64,000 nucleotides of DNA from the NCBI RefSeq assembly GCF_005280205.1, contig NZ_SUND01000008.1, positions 62,001 to 126,000 on the forward strand. Reading direction: 5' to 3'. The position numbers and the translations under genes were made by a program. A model generated the notes under the pieces. That model was not told where the DNA came from. It made no database searches and saw only the letters and a list, made by a program, of their open reading frames with translations. Below, piece by piece: positions 50,860-58,939 of the stretch. Source of the DNA: Bacillus yapensis (GTDB lineage: Bacteria > Bacillota > Bacilli > Bacillales > Cytobacillaceae). Each line of letters opens with the position of its first letter. Position 1 is the first letter of the stretch.

Positions 50860-52272
50860 GTGGTGAGGTGGGAGCTTGACTGGCTAGCAAATAAAGCGAG
50901 TTTAACATCAAATGCAGTAGCAATTATTGATGCGGAGCAAAAGAGGGAATGGACATTTGCTGAGTTCAATCACCTATGCGAGAATACGGCAAATTGGTTA
51001 TATAAACAAGGAGTGAAAAAAGGCGATCGCGTTGCCCTTTTTTCACCAAATGATATTAGCTATTTTCAATTGCTTTGTGCTTGCCTTAAGCTTGGGGCAA
51101 TATTCGTTCCGATAAATTGGAGGTTGTCCTTTCATGAAATAGCCTATATTTTACAGGATTGTTCACCAAAACTAGTTGGCTATCACGAAAGCTTTCAAGA
51201 GAATATGGAACATGAAATATTTGCATCATACTGTTCCTTTCAAGTGAATCAGAATGTAGAAAAAGGAGGCCAATATTCAGCAGAACCTATCCACGAAAGA
51301 GATCCGTTAGCGATTATTTATACAGGGGGGACGACTGGAAATCCAAAGGGAGTCGTATTGTCTCACCGATCGATCATGTGGAATGGGATAAATACGATTA
51401 TTAGCTGGAATTTAACAAATGATGACACGACGCTAACATATATGCCTCTTTTTCACACAGGAGGTCTAAATGCGTTATCGATTCCTCTTTTAATGGCAGG
51501 GGGAAGGGTTGTCATCGGTCGAGAATTCATTCCTGAAAAAGCTATTCAGTATATCAAGGACTATCAATGCACGATTGTATTACTAGTTCCTACCATGTAT
51601 CAAATGATGATTGAAACAAACGAATTTCAAACGAGTACCTTTGAATCGATGAAAACCTTTTTATCAGGGGGTGCTCCATGTCCGTTAGAAATTTATGAGG
51701 CTTTTAAAAGAAAAGAAATTTTATTCAAAGAAGGCTATGGACTGACAGAAGCTGGTCCGAATAATTTTTTCATTGATCCCCATGTTGCAATGGAGAAACT
51801 AGGTTCAGTTGGAAAGCCGATGATGTTTAATGAAATCAAATTGGTAAAGGAAAACGGAAAAGAAGCAGGTGTGAACGAGGTAGGAGAGGTGCTGATAAAA
51901 GGAAAGCACTCCTTCGAATATTATTGGAACAATAAACAGGCGACAAAGGAAACAATAGAGGATGGCTGGCTTAAGACTGGTGATCTAGCACGAATGGATG
52001 AAGAAGGCTATTTTTACATTGTTGGTAGGAAAAAGGATATGATTATTACGGGTGGAGAAAATGTCTATCCTTTAGAAGTGGAGCATTGGCTAGCTTCTCA
52101 TCCTAAGGTGGATGAAGTAGCGGTTGTTGGATTGCCAGATAAAAAATGGGGAGAGATGGTGGCTGCTTTCGTGGTCCCGAAACCGGATGAAGAAATTGAA
52201 AGTGAAGAGTTGAAAACATTCTGTTCTTATAAGTTAGGAAAATATAAAATTCCAAAAGTTTTTTTTTTCTAG
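50860..52272 (+). CDS. Acyl-CoA synthetase (AMP-forming), C-terminus broken at a T10 run
   Basis: The open frame encodes 470 residues from a GTG behind AAGGAGAG. Motifs: ATP loop IIYTGGTTGNPKGVVLSH (about residues 152-169), FHTGGLNALS, A5 [31 protein letters not shown] and GGENVYPLEVEHWL. It stops at KIPKVFFF because a run of ten T (52259-52268) is out of phase. One T more or two fewer lets it continue LEELPKTHVGKIDKKLLKEM to 52355. That tail contains the catalytic Lys (GKIDKK) without which adenylation is crippled. The change may be mutation, sequencing error, or a site of productive transcript slippage. It should activate the imported acid to its CoA ester. Confidence 0.9.
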   Translation: MVRWELDWLANKASLTSNAVAIIDAEQKREWTFAEFNHLCENTANWLYKQGVKKGDRVALFSPNDISYFQLLCACLKLGAIFVPINWRLSFHEIAYILQDCSPKLVGYHESFQENMEHEIFASYCSFQVNQNVEKGGQYSAEPIHERDPLAIIYTGGTTGNPKGVVLSHRSIMWNGINTIISWNLTNDDTTLTYMPLFHTGGLNALSIPLLMAGGRVVIGREFIPEKAIQYIKDYQCTIVLLVPTMYQMMIETNEFQTSTFESMKTFLSGGAPCPLEIYEAFKRKEILFKEGYGLTEAGPNNFFIDPHVAMEKLGSVGKPMMFNEIKLVKENGKEAGVNEVGEVLIKGKHSFEYYWNNKQATKETIEDGWLKTGDLARMDEEGYFYIVGRKKDMIITGGENVYPLEVEHWLASHPKVDEVAVVGLPDKKWGEMVAAFVVPKPDEEIESEELKTFCSYKLGKYKIPKVFFF

Positions 52273-52355
52273 AAGAGCTCCCAAAAACACATGTGGGGAA
52301 AATTGATAAAAAGCTGTTAAAGGAAATGGGCTCAAATATAAACGAAAAAGCGTGA
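52273..52355 (+). other. Out-of-frame C-terminal end of the acyl-CoA synthetase gene
   Basis: About 27 further codons in the shifted frame (EELPKTHVGKIDKKLLKEMG then SNINEKA) run to TGA at 52353. They restore the normal family end with the GK-x-x-KK lysine. The terminator stem begins inside the last codons, as expected if this is the true gene end. Confidence 0.8.
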
Positions 52356-52377
52356 AGAATGAATTTTCACGCTTTTT
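52345..52377 (+). terminator. Intrinsic terminator after the acyl-CoA synthetase gene
   Basis: AAAAAGCGTGAA and TTCACGCTTTTT form a 12-bp stem around an 8-base loop, followed by GTGTTTTAA. Confidence 0.85.
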
Positions 52378-52420
52378 GTGTTTTAATTGATAAATAGTTT
52401 CAAAAATTTGGAGGATTATT

Positions 52421-53032
52421 ATGATCGAAGCAGTGATTCATGGATTGATTTTAGCATTTGGACTTATTCTACCTTTAGGGGTACAAAACGTATTTGTATT
52501 TAATCAAGGAGCAATTCAACCTAAATTCTCAAAAGCGCTCCCTGTTATTATTACCGCATCGCTTTGTGACACGCTACTTATTTCATTAGCAGTATTGGGA
52601 GTGTCAGTTGTTGTATTAAGCTCCTATTGGATTAAAACGATTCTTTTTGTAGGTGGGATCATTTTTCTTGTATACATGGGAATCGTCGTTTGGAGAAGCA
52701 AGCCTACACAGCTTGATGGAGAGCAAACGTCAGTTTCACCGAAAAAACAGATTCTCTTCGCAATGTCGGTTTCTTTGTTGAATCCTCATGCGATCATGGA
52801 TACGGTCGGCGTAATTGGAACAAGCTCTATTAAGTATATAGGAACTGAAAAATTCGCCTTTGCGATTGCCTGCATCATAACATCATGGATATGGTTTGCT
52901 GGACTTGGAATTGCAGGAAGACTTGTAGGCAACCTGAATAAATCAGGTCAGTTTTTGAACGTTCTAAACAAGGTTTCAGCCATTATTATGTGGGGAACAG
53001 CCATCTATATTGGGATATCTCTCTTTGAGTAA
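52421..53032 (+). CDS. LysE/ArgO-family amino-acid exporter
   Basis: The 203-residue protein has about six helices. LysE-type features are ILAFGLILPLGVQNVFVFNQG (about residues 9-29, cited by position; the GxQN motif is diagnostic of LysE/ArgO), ASLCDTLLISLAVLG, and SVSLLNPHAIMDTVGVIG. It would export basic amino acids or analogues. It has a GGAGG ribosome site, and its 5' leader is only about 45 bp after the preceding terminator. No LysG-type regulator is adjacent. It converges with the MFS gene on a shared terminator. Confidence 0.9.
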   Translation: MIEAVIHGLILAFGLILPLGVQNVFVFNQGAIQPKFSKALPVIITASLCDTLLISLAVLGVSVVVLSSYWIKTILFVGGIIFLVYMGIVVWRSKPTQLDGEQTSVSPKKQILFAMSVSLLNPHAIMDTVGVIGTSSIKYIGTEKFAFAIACIITSWIWFAGLGIAGRLVGNLNKSGQFLNVLNKVSAIIMWGTAIYIGISLFE

Positions 53033-53062
53033 CGCTGTTTTCATAATGGTTGTAGTTTTTTT

Positions 53063-53090
53063 CGTAAATGTCCAGAGGCCGACATTTACG
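53063..53090. repeat. Perfect 10-bp inverted repeat in the LysE/MFS intergenic region
   Basis: CGTAAATGTC-CAGAGGCC-GACATTTACG is a perfect inverted repeat, followed by CTCCTACTCGG. It lies 30 bp after the LysE-type gene and has no T tract. With the motif at 53197 it suggests that this 230-bp gap holds an old non-coding repeat element. Confidence 0.5.
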
Positions 53091-53196
53091 CCTCCTACTC
53101 GGTTTAGTGGAACACATAAATTTTGCACGGCACTTTTCGCTAATATCATATTGTTTTTTAGGGTCAACTAGGTAATTCCTATACCAACTTAGCTTC

Positions 53197-53223
53197 AAAA
53201 GCAACAAAGTTTGCGAAAAGAGC
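53197..53223 (+). repeat. Dispersed 3'-end motif, copy 3
   Basis: AAAAGCAACAAAGTTTGCG followed by AAAAGAGC is the clearest copy of a motif also present at 37933 (other strand), 42989 (split) and partly at 24459. All copies lie outside genes. Confidence 0.6.
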
Positions 53224-53232
53224 CTTGTATAA

Positions 53233-53265
53233 AAAAATCGAGCCATGGATGCTCGATTTTTTTTC
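53233..53265. terminator. Bidirectional terminator between convergent LysE and MFS genes
   Basis: AAAAATCGAGC and GCTCGATTTTT form a perfect 11-bp stem around CATGGAT, with T runs on both strands. It can serve both convergent genes. Confidence 0.88.
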
Positions 53266-54413
53266 TAAAAGGCGTGTTGTTCCTGAACTAACTCCTGGGA
53301 TAGAAAGATCCCTAAAATAAAGTTAAGGATAAAAAATCCTATTAGTAAAAAAAGAACGAATTGGAAGTTGAGTAGCATGACAATTGGCGAAGCAATACTT
53401 GCCCCTGTTAAGAGGACAAATGAATAGATAGTAAGGGCTTTGGCACGGTGTGTTCCTCCTAACGTACCAACTAATGTGATCACGGTAGGAATCAGTAATG
53501 AAATTGAAGCCACAAATAAAATCGATAGAGTCATTAAAGCAAACCAGCTATGAAAGAGGCTCATAGCAATGAGACTGATCATACCAATCGCAAAACCTGT
53601 AAACATGGTACGTTCTATCCCAAATTTCTCAATCAGTCTCCCGGTAAATAGGGAAAGGACGGCTCCGGTTAATCCAACGGCACGAAGGCTAAATAGCTGC
53701 TCAGGTTGTTCTCCAAAATAGCGTCCAATTCCATCATAAAGGGCAACGAAAGAAAAGAGCAATGTGAAGGTAATTCCGTAGCATTTAAGTAAGGTTCTAT
53801 GTTTGAATAAGGAAGTCATTGTGGATAGGATAGCACGATTTTTAAAGTGTGATATTTTGGACTTTGGAAGGACGATTAGACTCAGAATAAAAAGGACAAA
53901 GTAGCTAATTGCAAAAAAATAATAGACATTATTCCATACAGATAGAGCGGTAATTGAAGAACTAATTAATTGACCGAGAATTCCAGCCATTAAGAAGCCT
54001 GTGTTAATAAAAACAAGTAGGAGTGTTCTTGTTCTTTCGGTATAGTGATCAAAGATAAGTGCGAACGCGACTGGTGCGAAGCTTCCTAGTGTTAGCCCCT
54101 GAAGAGAACGTGCGGTGTAAAGACCAATTGTAGTATCCACTAACCCGACCATTAAGGTTGAAAAAGCTGAAGCGAGCATGCCGATTATAATGATTTTTCT
54201 TCTTCCGAATTGGTCAGATGCTGGACCGAAGTAGAGAAGCCCAACCGCGTAGCAAAGGGAAAATAAACTTCCAGCAAAGACGACATGGTTTTCTTTAATC
54301 TGTAAGGAGTGAGAAACAGTGTCATAAATGGGGATTAAGGTATAAATATTGCTGGCAACAAAAACGCCAGTAATGATGAGTAAAACCGCTGTGTATCTTA
54401 ATCTCGTATCCAC
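53265..54413 (-). CDS. MFS transporter
   Basis: The roughly 382-residue protein starts at the GTG at 54413 (MDTRLRYTAVLLIITG), 8 bp from AGGCGGG; an in-frame GTG at 54422 overlaps that ribosome site. It has 12 predicted helices, the MFS loop FGPASDQFGRRKIIIIG near residue 65 and the repeat-related LFTGRLIEKFGIERTM in the second half. The motif TARSLQGLTLGSFAPVAFAL resembles YnfM/AraJ-type efflux carriers. Substrate unknown. A long hairpin covers part of its ribosome site. Confidence 0.85.
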   Translation of the reverse strand: MDTRLRYTAVLLIITGVFVASNIYTLIPIYDTVSHSLQIKENHVVFAGSLFSLCYAVGLLYFGPASDQFGRRKIIIIGMLASAFSTLMVGLVDTTIGLYTARSLQGLTLGSFAPVAFALIFDHYTERTRTLLLVFINTGFLMAGILGQLISSSITALSVWNNVYYFFAISYFVLFILSLIVLPKSKISHFKNRAILSTMTSLFKHRTLLKCYGITFTLLFSFVALYDGIGRYFGEQPEQLFSLRAVGLTGAVLSLFTGRLIEKFGIERTMFTGFAIGMISLIAMSLFHSWFALMTLSILFVASISLLIPTVITLVGTLGGTHRAKALTIYSFVLLTGASIASPIVMLLNFQFVLFLLIGFFILNFILGIFLSQELVQEQHAF

Positions 54414-54425
54414 ATATATCACCCG

Positions 54426-54459
54426 CCTATGCCATAGTATGCAAGTACTGTGGCATAGG
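54426..54459 (-). promoter_or_regulatory. Long hairpin next to the MFS ribosome binding site
   Basis: CCTATGCCA and TGGCATAGG are perfect 9-bp arms with an inner AGTA/TACT pairing around TGCAAG. On the minus strand the 3' arm ends in AGG, the first bases of the MFS ribosome site. It may be the terminator of the upstream gene without a T tract, an operator, or an RNA switch limiting translation. Confidence 0.5.
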
Positions 54460-54482
54460 TAGGTTGTATAAGCAATTGAATA

Positions 54483-54956
54483 TTATTTCAATCGGAATCC
54501 TTCTTCTTTCAAATACTGGGCTGCTTCATTATAGGAAGGAAATGTTCCATCAAGATTTAATCCAGCATAAACATTCCACATCTCATCTTCATAAATAAGA
54601 ATAAGGGTGAAGTTTTCTTCATTAATCCAATATTCTTCTTCTTCAGATTCTCCGACAATCGCAGACTCGATGTTTGATCTTGGGGCTAGTGATTCAATCG
54701 ATTGTTCAATAATTTTACGAAGCTCTTTTGCTGAGAATTCACGGATATTGACCATTCCTTTTTGGTCTGGTTCATATTCATCTAAGTATTCAGCATAGAC
54801 AAAGCCATTTCCATTGGGATGTAAATGGTAAACAACAGTCTTTTTATCATAATCACTTTCTTCATAATGAAAATTAACACGACCTAATGATACATCACGG
54901 CGAGTTAATTGAGGGAACGATTCAATAATTTGTAGCTTTTCTTCAAATGATAGCAT
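54483..54956 (-). CDS. Protein of unknown function, acidic, 157 residues
   Basis: The protein starts MLSFEEKLQIIESFPQLTRR at 54956 behind TGGAGGCACC. It is acidic, soluble, and without signal peptide or membrane helix. Its first part (about 1-60) resembles a small sheet with an HFHYEES-like segment (GRVNFHYEESDYDKKTVVYH, residues 25-44). The middle has a helix (FSAKELRKIIEQSIESL), and the end (SYNEAAQYLKEEGFRLK) looks like a helix capping a sheet. I do not recognise the family. It faces ywbE divergently across about 90 bp. Confidence 0.75.
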   Translation of the reverse strand: MLSFEEKLQIIESFPQLTRRDVSLGRVNFHYEESDYDKKTVVYHLHPNGNGFVYAEYLDEYEPDQKGMVNIREFSAKELRKIIEQSIESLAPRSNIESAIVGESEEEEYWINEENFTLILIYEDEMWNVYAGLNLDGTFPSYNEAAQYLKEEGFRLK

Positions 54957-55047
54957 GGTGCCTCCACTAAAATTGGATTTTAATTTCGTTTCATTATACC
55001 ATTAGATTTAACCTTAACAAAAACAGAGAAATAGAGGAGCAAGTAAA

Positions 55048-55248
55048 ATGTCAGATGGCCGTAATCGTAAAGATATAAAAGAAGGACTAGAAGTGGAAAT
55101 CGTCTTAAAAAAAGACCAAAGAACAGGAAAATTAACAAAAGGAACCGTGAAAGATATTTTAACCAATTCCTCCTTCCACCCCCATGGAATCAAAGTCCGA
55201 CTAACAGACGGACAAGTGGGAAGAGTACAATCGATTATTAACAGCTGA
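55048..55248 (+). CDS. ywbE: YwbE-family protein
   Basis: The 66-residue protein starts MSDGRNRKDIKEGLEVEIVL, behind GAGGAGCAAG. The small, basic, beta-rich protein with GLEVEIVLKKDQRTGKLTKG and HPHGIKVRLTDGQVGRV matches the YwbE family (about 64 residues), a small conserved Firmicutes and proteobacterial protein of unknown function with an SH3-like appearance. A terminator overlaps its stop codon. Confidence 0.9.
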   Translation: MSDGRNRKDIKEGLEVEIVLKKDQRTGKLTKGTVKDILTNSSFHPHGIKVRLTDGQVGRVQSIINS

Positions 55249-55271
55249 ACAGCAATGTTCGGCTTTTTTTT
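55243..55271 (+). terminator. Intrinsic terminator after ywbE
   Basis: AGCTGAACA-GCAA-TGTTCGGCT (one G-U pair) is followed by eight T. It begins in the last ywbE codons. Confidence 0.85.
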
Positions 55272-55453
55272 GGATCATGTTCTAATAGCGAAAAATCAAC
55301 GATTATCTAGCATAACCTTCCAGAAAAGGAATACAATTTTTTATATGAAAAAAGTAACAAAACATGATCCGAAAAATTGACTACATATTGTGGTAAGATG
55401 TGTATAGTCTACAACACAGAAGACGCATAGTGGGTGTTTTAGGAGGTTAAACA

Positions 55454-58400
55454 ATGTCGATAAGACTATTGATTGGAAGATCAGGAACAGGAAAAACAAC
55501 CTTCTCTCTAAACGAAATACAAGAAAAAATGAAGAGGGACCCTGATGGTGATCCAATCATCTATTTAGTACCAGACCAAATGACATTTCTGTCTGAATAT
55601 AAATTAATCACAACCCCTGATATCGCTGGGATGATCCGTACCCAAGTATTCAGCTTCTCTCGTCTTGCCTGGAGAATTCTCCAAGAAACAGGCGGAATTA
55701 GTCGATATCATATCAACAATGTTGGGGTCAGCATGTTGATTCGAAAAATCATCATGGATAAAAAGGAAGAGCTTAGACTTTTTGAAAGAGCAGCTGATAA
55801 GAATGGGTTTATCCAACAAATGGAGACTATTCTAACCGAGTTTAAACGCTATCTCGTTCGGCCTGAAGAATTAGCAGAAAAACAGCGGGATACTAATGAA
55901 AAAGTTCTGCAGGACAAGCTCCACGATTTAGAAATCATTTATCAGGCATTTGAAGATGCCTTATTTGGAAAATATACAGATTCAGAGGATTATTTAAGAT
56001 TACTAGGTGAGCAGATTGCGAACTCATCTTATTTGAAAAATGCAACCATCTATGTAGACGGTTTTTATAGCTTTACACCGCAGGAATATTTGATTATTGC
56101 ACAATTAATGAAACACGCTAAACAAGTAACGATTGCGTTAACTTTAGATCAACCGTTTACTCATGAGGCACCAGATGAACTTCATCTCTTCCGCATGTCA
56201 GGTGAGACGTGTCAAACCCTTTATGAAATGGCAAGAGTAGAAGGACTGGAAATAGAAGAGGTCCTTTTTGAAGAACAATTGAGGTTGGCAAACGATTCCT
56301 TGCAACACATGGAATCATTTTTTGATCAACGACCAAGTATTCCTTATGAAAAAGAGCCTCTCATTCATCTTGCCGAAGCGGTCAATCGGCGAGCAGAGAT
56401 AGAAGGAATTGCCCGTTCTATTCGCAAACTCGTACGAGATGAGGATTATCGATATCGCGATATTGCTGTGCTTTTGAGAAATGGGCAGGAGTATCAGGAT
56501 CTCATCGAAAATATTTTTGCAGATTATGAAGTACCAGTCTTTATTGATCAAAAAAGAGTAATGCTCAACCATCCATTAGTTGAACTTATTCGTTCAAGTC
56601 TTGAAGTGATCAATGGATTTTGGCGCTATGAGCCTGTCTTTCGAGCGGCGAAAACAGAGCTCTTTTTCCCATTAAATCAGAACCCGCGAGTGCTACGTGC
56701 AAAAATGGACAAGCTCGAAAATTATGTTCTTGAGCACGGTGTTCAGGGTGGAAAATGGACGAAAAAGGAACGTTGGAAGTATCGTAGATTCAGAGGATTA
56801 GAGTTTGAAACTGGTGTTCAAACGGATGCGGAAAAAGAATTAGAAAATGAATTGAATGAATTAAGGGATATGATTTCGGCTCCTATTCTGACATTAGCGA
56901 AAAGATTTAAGAAGGCAGAGACGGGTAAGCAGCTATGTGAGGCACTCTATCTTTTTCTTGAGGAACTCGAAATCCCAGCGAAATTAGAAAAGTGGAAAAC
57001 AGAAGAAGAGGAAAAAGGAAATCTTGTGGCAGCCCGTGAACACGATCAGGCTTGGAATGGGATTATCGATTTACTTGATCAGTTTGTGGAAATGCTCTCC
57101 GATGAACCAATTTCGCTGAAAAAATTCGCTAGTATCATAGATGCGGGCTTGGAATCGTTGCGTTTTGCTCTTGTTCCACCAGCCGTAGACCAAGTATTAG
57201 TCGCGGATCTTGAATTATCACGTCTATCGGATATTAAGGTAGCCTTTGTAATTGGTTTAAATGATGGAGTACTTCCTGCGAAGTTTACAGAGGATGGATT
57301 GCTCGCAGATGAGGACAGGGAGCGTCTCGCAACAAGAGGGCTGAAGATTGCCCCTAGCAGCCGTAAAAGATTGCTAGATGAAGAGTTTTTAGCTTACAAA
57401 GCTTTTACAACTGCTTCGGACCGCGTTTTTATCAGTTATCCAATGGCGAATGATGAAGGAAAGGCACTCATGCCATCTCCGTATATTTCAAGAATGATGG
57501 AGATGTTCCCAAATATTCACCATCATCGCTATTTAGCTGAAATATCTGAGCTTCATGAGGATGAGCAAGTGGACTATATTTCCCATGAGGAAACGAGTCT
57601 GTCTTATTTAACGGCTCAGCTTCAGCTATTGAAGAGAAATTATCCAGTCTATGAGATGTGGTGGGATGTATATAACTACTATTTATCACATCCACGTTTG
57701 AGTGAAAAAGCAAAAAATGTCTTGTCGAGCTTGAATTATACAAATGAATCGAAGCAAATTACGGAAGAAACGAGTAGAGAACTGTATTCCGATGTAATTC
57801 AGGGTAGTGTTTCACGGATGGAGCTGTTTTCATCTTGTGCGTTTTCCCATTTTGCTCAGCACGGCCTGAAGTTAAGAGAACGGCAAATATTCCGCCTAGA
57901 AGCGCCTGATATCGGTGAATTATTCCATGGTGCTTTGAAATATATTGTTGAGACCGTGACGGTCAGTGAACGTACCTGGGACCGCATAACGAGGGATGAA
58001 ATTGAAAGGCTAGCAAAGGAAGCGGTTGAGCTTTTAGCACCGAAGCTTCAGCATGAAATTTTGTTAAGTTCGAATCGTCATCATTATATAAAAAGAAAGC
58101 TTGAGCAAATTATCAAGAGGGCTTCATTCGTTTTACAAGAACACGCAAAGGCAAGTGGCTTTGCTCCTGTTGGCTTAGAGCTAGGATTTGGTCCAAAACA
58201 AAAGCTTCCACCAATGAAATTCTCATTAAATAATGGGACAAAGATGGAGCTAATTGGTCGGATTGACCGTGTCGACAAGGCTGAGGATGACAAAGGCGTT
58301 TATTTACGGATTATTGACTACAAGTCGAGTGCCAAAGAATTGAATGTTAATGAAGTGTATTATGGATTAGCACTGCAGATGCTGACGTATTTGGACATCA

Positions 58401-58939
58401 TTTTAACCAATTCAAAAATGTTAATTGGAAAAGAAGCAAATCCGGCAGGGATGCTCTATTTCCATGTTCATAATCCGATTGTGAATGCATCGAAAATGCT
58501 TTCTCTTGATGAGCTTGAAGATGCCTTGTTTAAGAAGTTTAAGATGAATGGGCTATTACTTGGAGACGAAAATGTTATTCGGATGATGGACCAAACATTG
58601 GATTCAGGAGAATCTTCCATCATTTCTGCAGGCATTAAGAAGGATGGCATGCTCACGAAGCGTTCGAAGGTTGCAAGTCTAGATGAGTTTGATGATTTAA
58701 GAAAGTATGTCCGCAATTTTTACGTGAAAACAGGGAATGCCATTGCCGGTGGAAATGTGGAGATTGCCCCTTATAAAATGAAGGACCGAAAGCCTTGTAC
58801 ATTTTGTTCGTTTAAATCGGTTTGTCAATTTGATGAATCGATGGAGGGGAATGATTATCGTAATCTCCCAATTCATTCAAAAGAAGAGGTTCTACAAATG
58901 ATTCGAAAGGAGGAGGAAGCACATGGCGATTCCAACTAA
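55454..58939 (+). CDS. addB: AddAB helicase-nuclease subunit B
   Basis: The 1161-residue protein starts MSIRLLIGRSGTGKTTFSLN behind AGGAGGTTAAAC. It has the Walker A motif GRSGTGKTT (residues 8-16), degenerate helicase-like domains, and a C-terminal RecB-like nuclease domain with IDRVDKAEDDKGVYLRIIDYKS (catalytic Asp and Lys, about 935-957, cited by position). Cysteines in SSCAFSHFAQHG (near 795) and CTFCSFKSVCQF (near 1117) supply the iron-sulphur cluster. With AddA it processes double-strand DNA ends and recognises Chi in repair. Length matches B. subtilis AddB (1166). Its end overlaps addA by 17 bp. Confidence 0.97.
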   Translation: MSIRLLIGRSGTGKTTFSLNEIQEKMKRDPDGDPIIYLVPDQMTFLSEYKLITTPDIAGMIRTQVFSFSRLAWRILQETGGISRYHINNVGVSMLIRKIIMDKKEELRLFERAADKNGFIQQMETILTEFKRYLVRPEELAEKQRDTNEKVLQDKLHDLEIIYQAFEDALFGKYTDSEDYLRLLGEQIANSSYLKNATIYVDGFYSFTPQEYLIIAQLMKHAKQVTIALTLDQPFTHEAPDELHLFRMSGETCQTLYEMARVEGLEIEEVLFEEQLRLANDSLQHMESFFDQRPSIPYEKEPLIHLAEAVNRRAEIEGIARSIRKLVRDEDYRYRDIAVLLRNGQEYQDLIENIFADYEVPVFIDQKRVMLNHPLVELIRSSLEVINGFWRYEPVFRAAKTELFFPLNQNPRVLRAKMDKLENYVLEHGVQGGKWTKKERWKYRRFRGLEFETGVQTDAEKELENELNELRDMISAPILTLAKRFKKAETGKQLCEALYLFLEELEIPAKLEKWKTEEEEKGNLVAAREHDQAWNGIIDLLDQFVEMLSDEPISLKKFASIIDAGLESLRFALVPPAVDQVLVADLELSRLSDIKVAFVIGLNDGVLPAKFTEDGLLADEDRERLATRGLKIAPSSRKRLLDEEFLAYKAFTTASDRVFISYPMANDEGKALMPSPYISRMMEMFPNIHHHRYLAEISELHEDEQVDYISHEETSLSYLTAQLQLLKRNYPVYEMWWDVYNYYLSHPRLSEKAKNVLSSLNYTNESKQITEETSRELYSDVIQGSVSRMELFSSCAFSHFAQHGLKLRERQIFRLEAPDIGELFHGALKYIVETVTVSERTWDRITRDEIERLAKEAVELLAPKLQHEILLSSNRHHYIKRKLEQIIKRASFVLQEHAKASGFAPVGLELGFGPKQKLPPMKFSLNNGTKMELIGRIDRVDKAEDDKGVYLRIIDYKSSAKELNVNEVYYGLALQMLTYLDIILTNSKMLIGKEANPAGMLYFHVHNPIVNASKMLSLDELEDALFKKFKMNGLLLGDENVIRMMDQTLDSGESSIISAGIKKDGMLTKRSKVASLDEFDDLRKYVRNFYVKTGNAIAGGNVEIAPYKMKDRKPCTFCSFKSVCQFDESMEGNDYRNLPIHSKEEVLQMIRKEEEAHGDSN

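Noticed and set aside
52259-52272. Programmed ribosomal frameshift in the acyl-CoA synthetase gene
   Set aside because: No downstream pseudoknot or stimulatory element beyond the terminator is visible, and most homologues I know are read in one frame. Transcript slippage, mutation or sequencing error fit better.
48101-52355. OleABCD-type olefin or beta-lactone biosynthesis set (thiolase-fold, alpha/beta hydrolase, ligase, SDR)
   Set aside because: The four superfamilies match, but the hydrolase has a Ser nucleophile (GWSTGG) where OleB has Asp. The SDR is a short FabG-type protein, not an OleD-type extended one, and the KAS III-like enzyme lacks the Asn of OleA. The importer also argues for catabolism.
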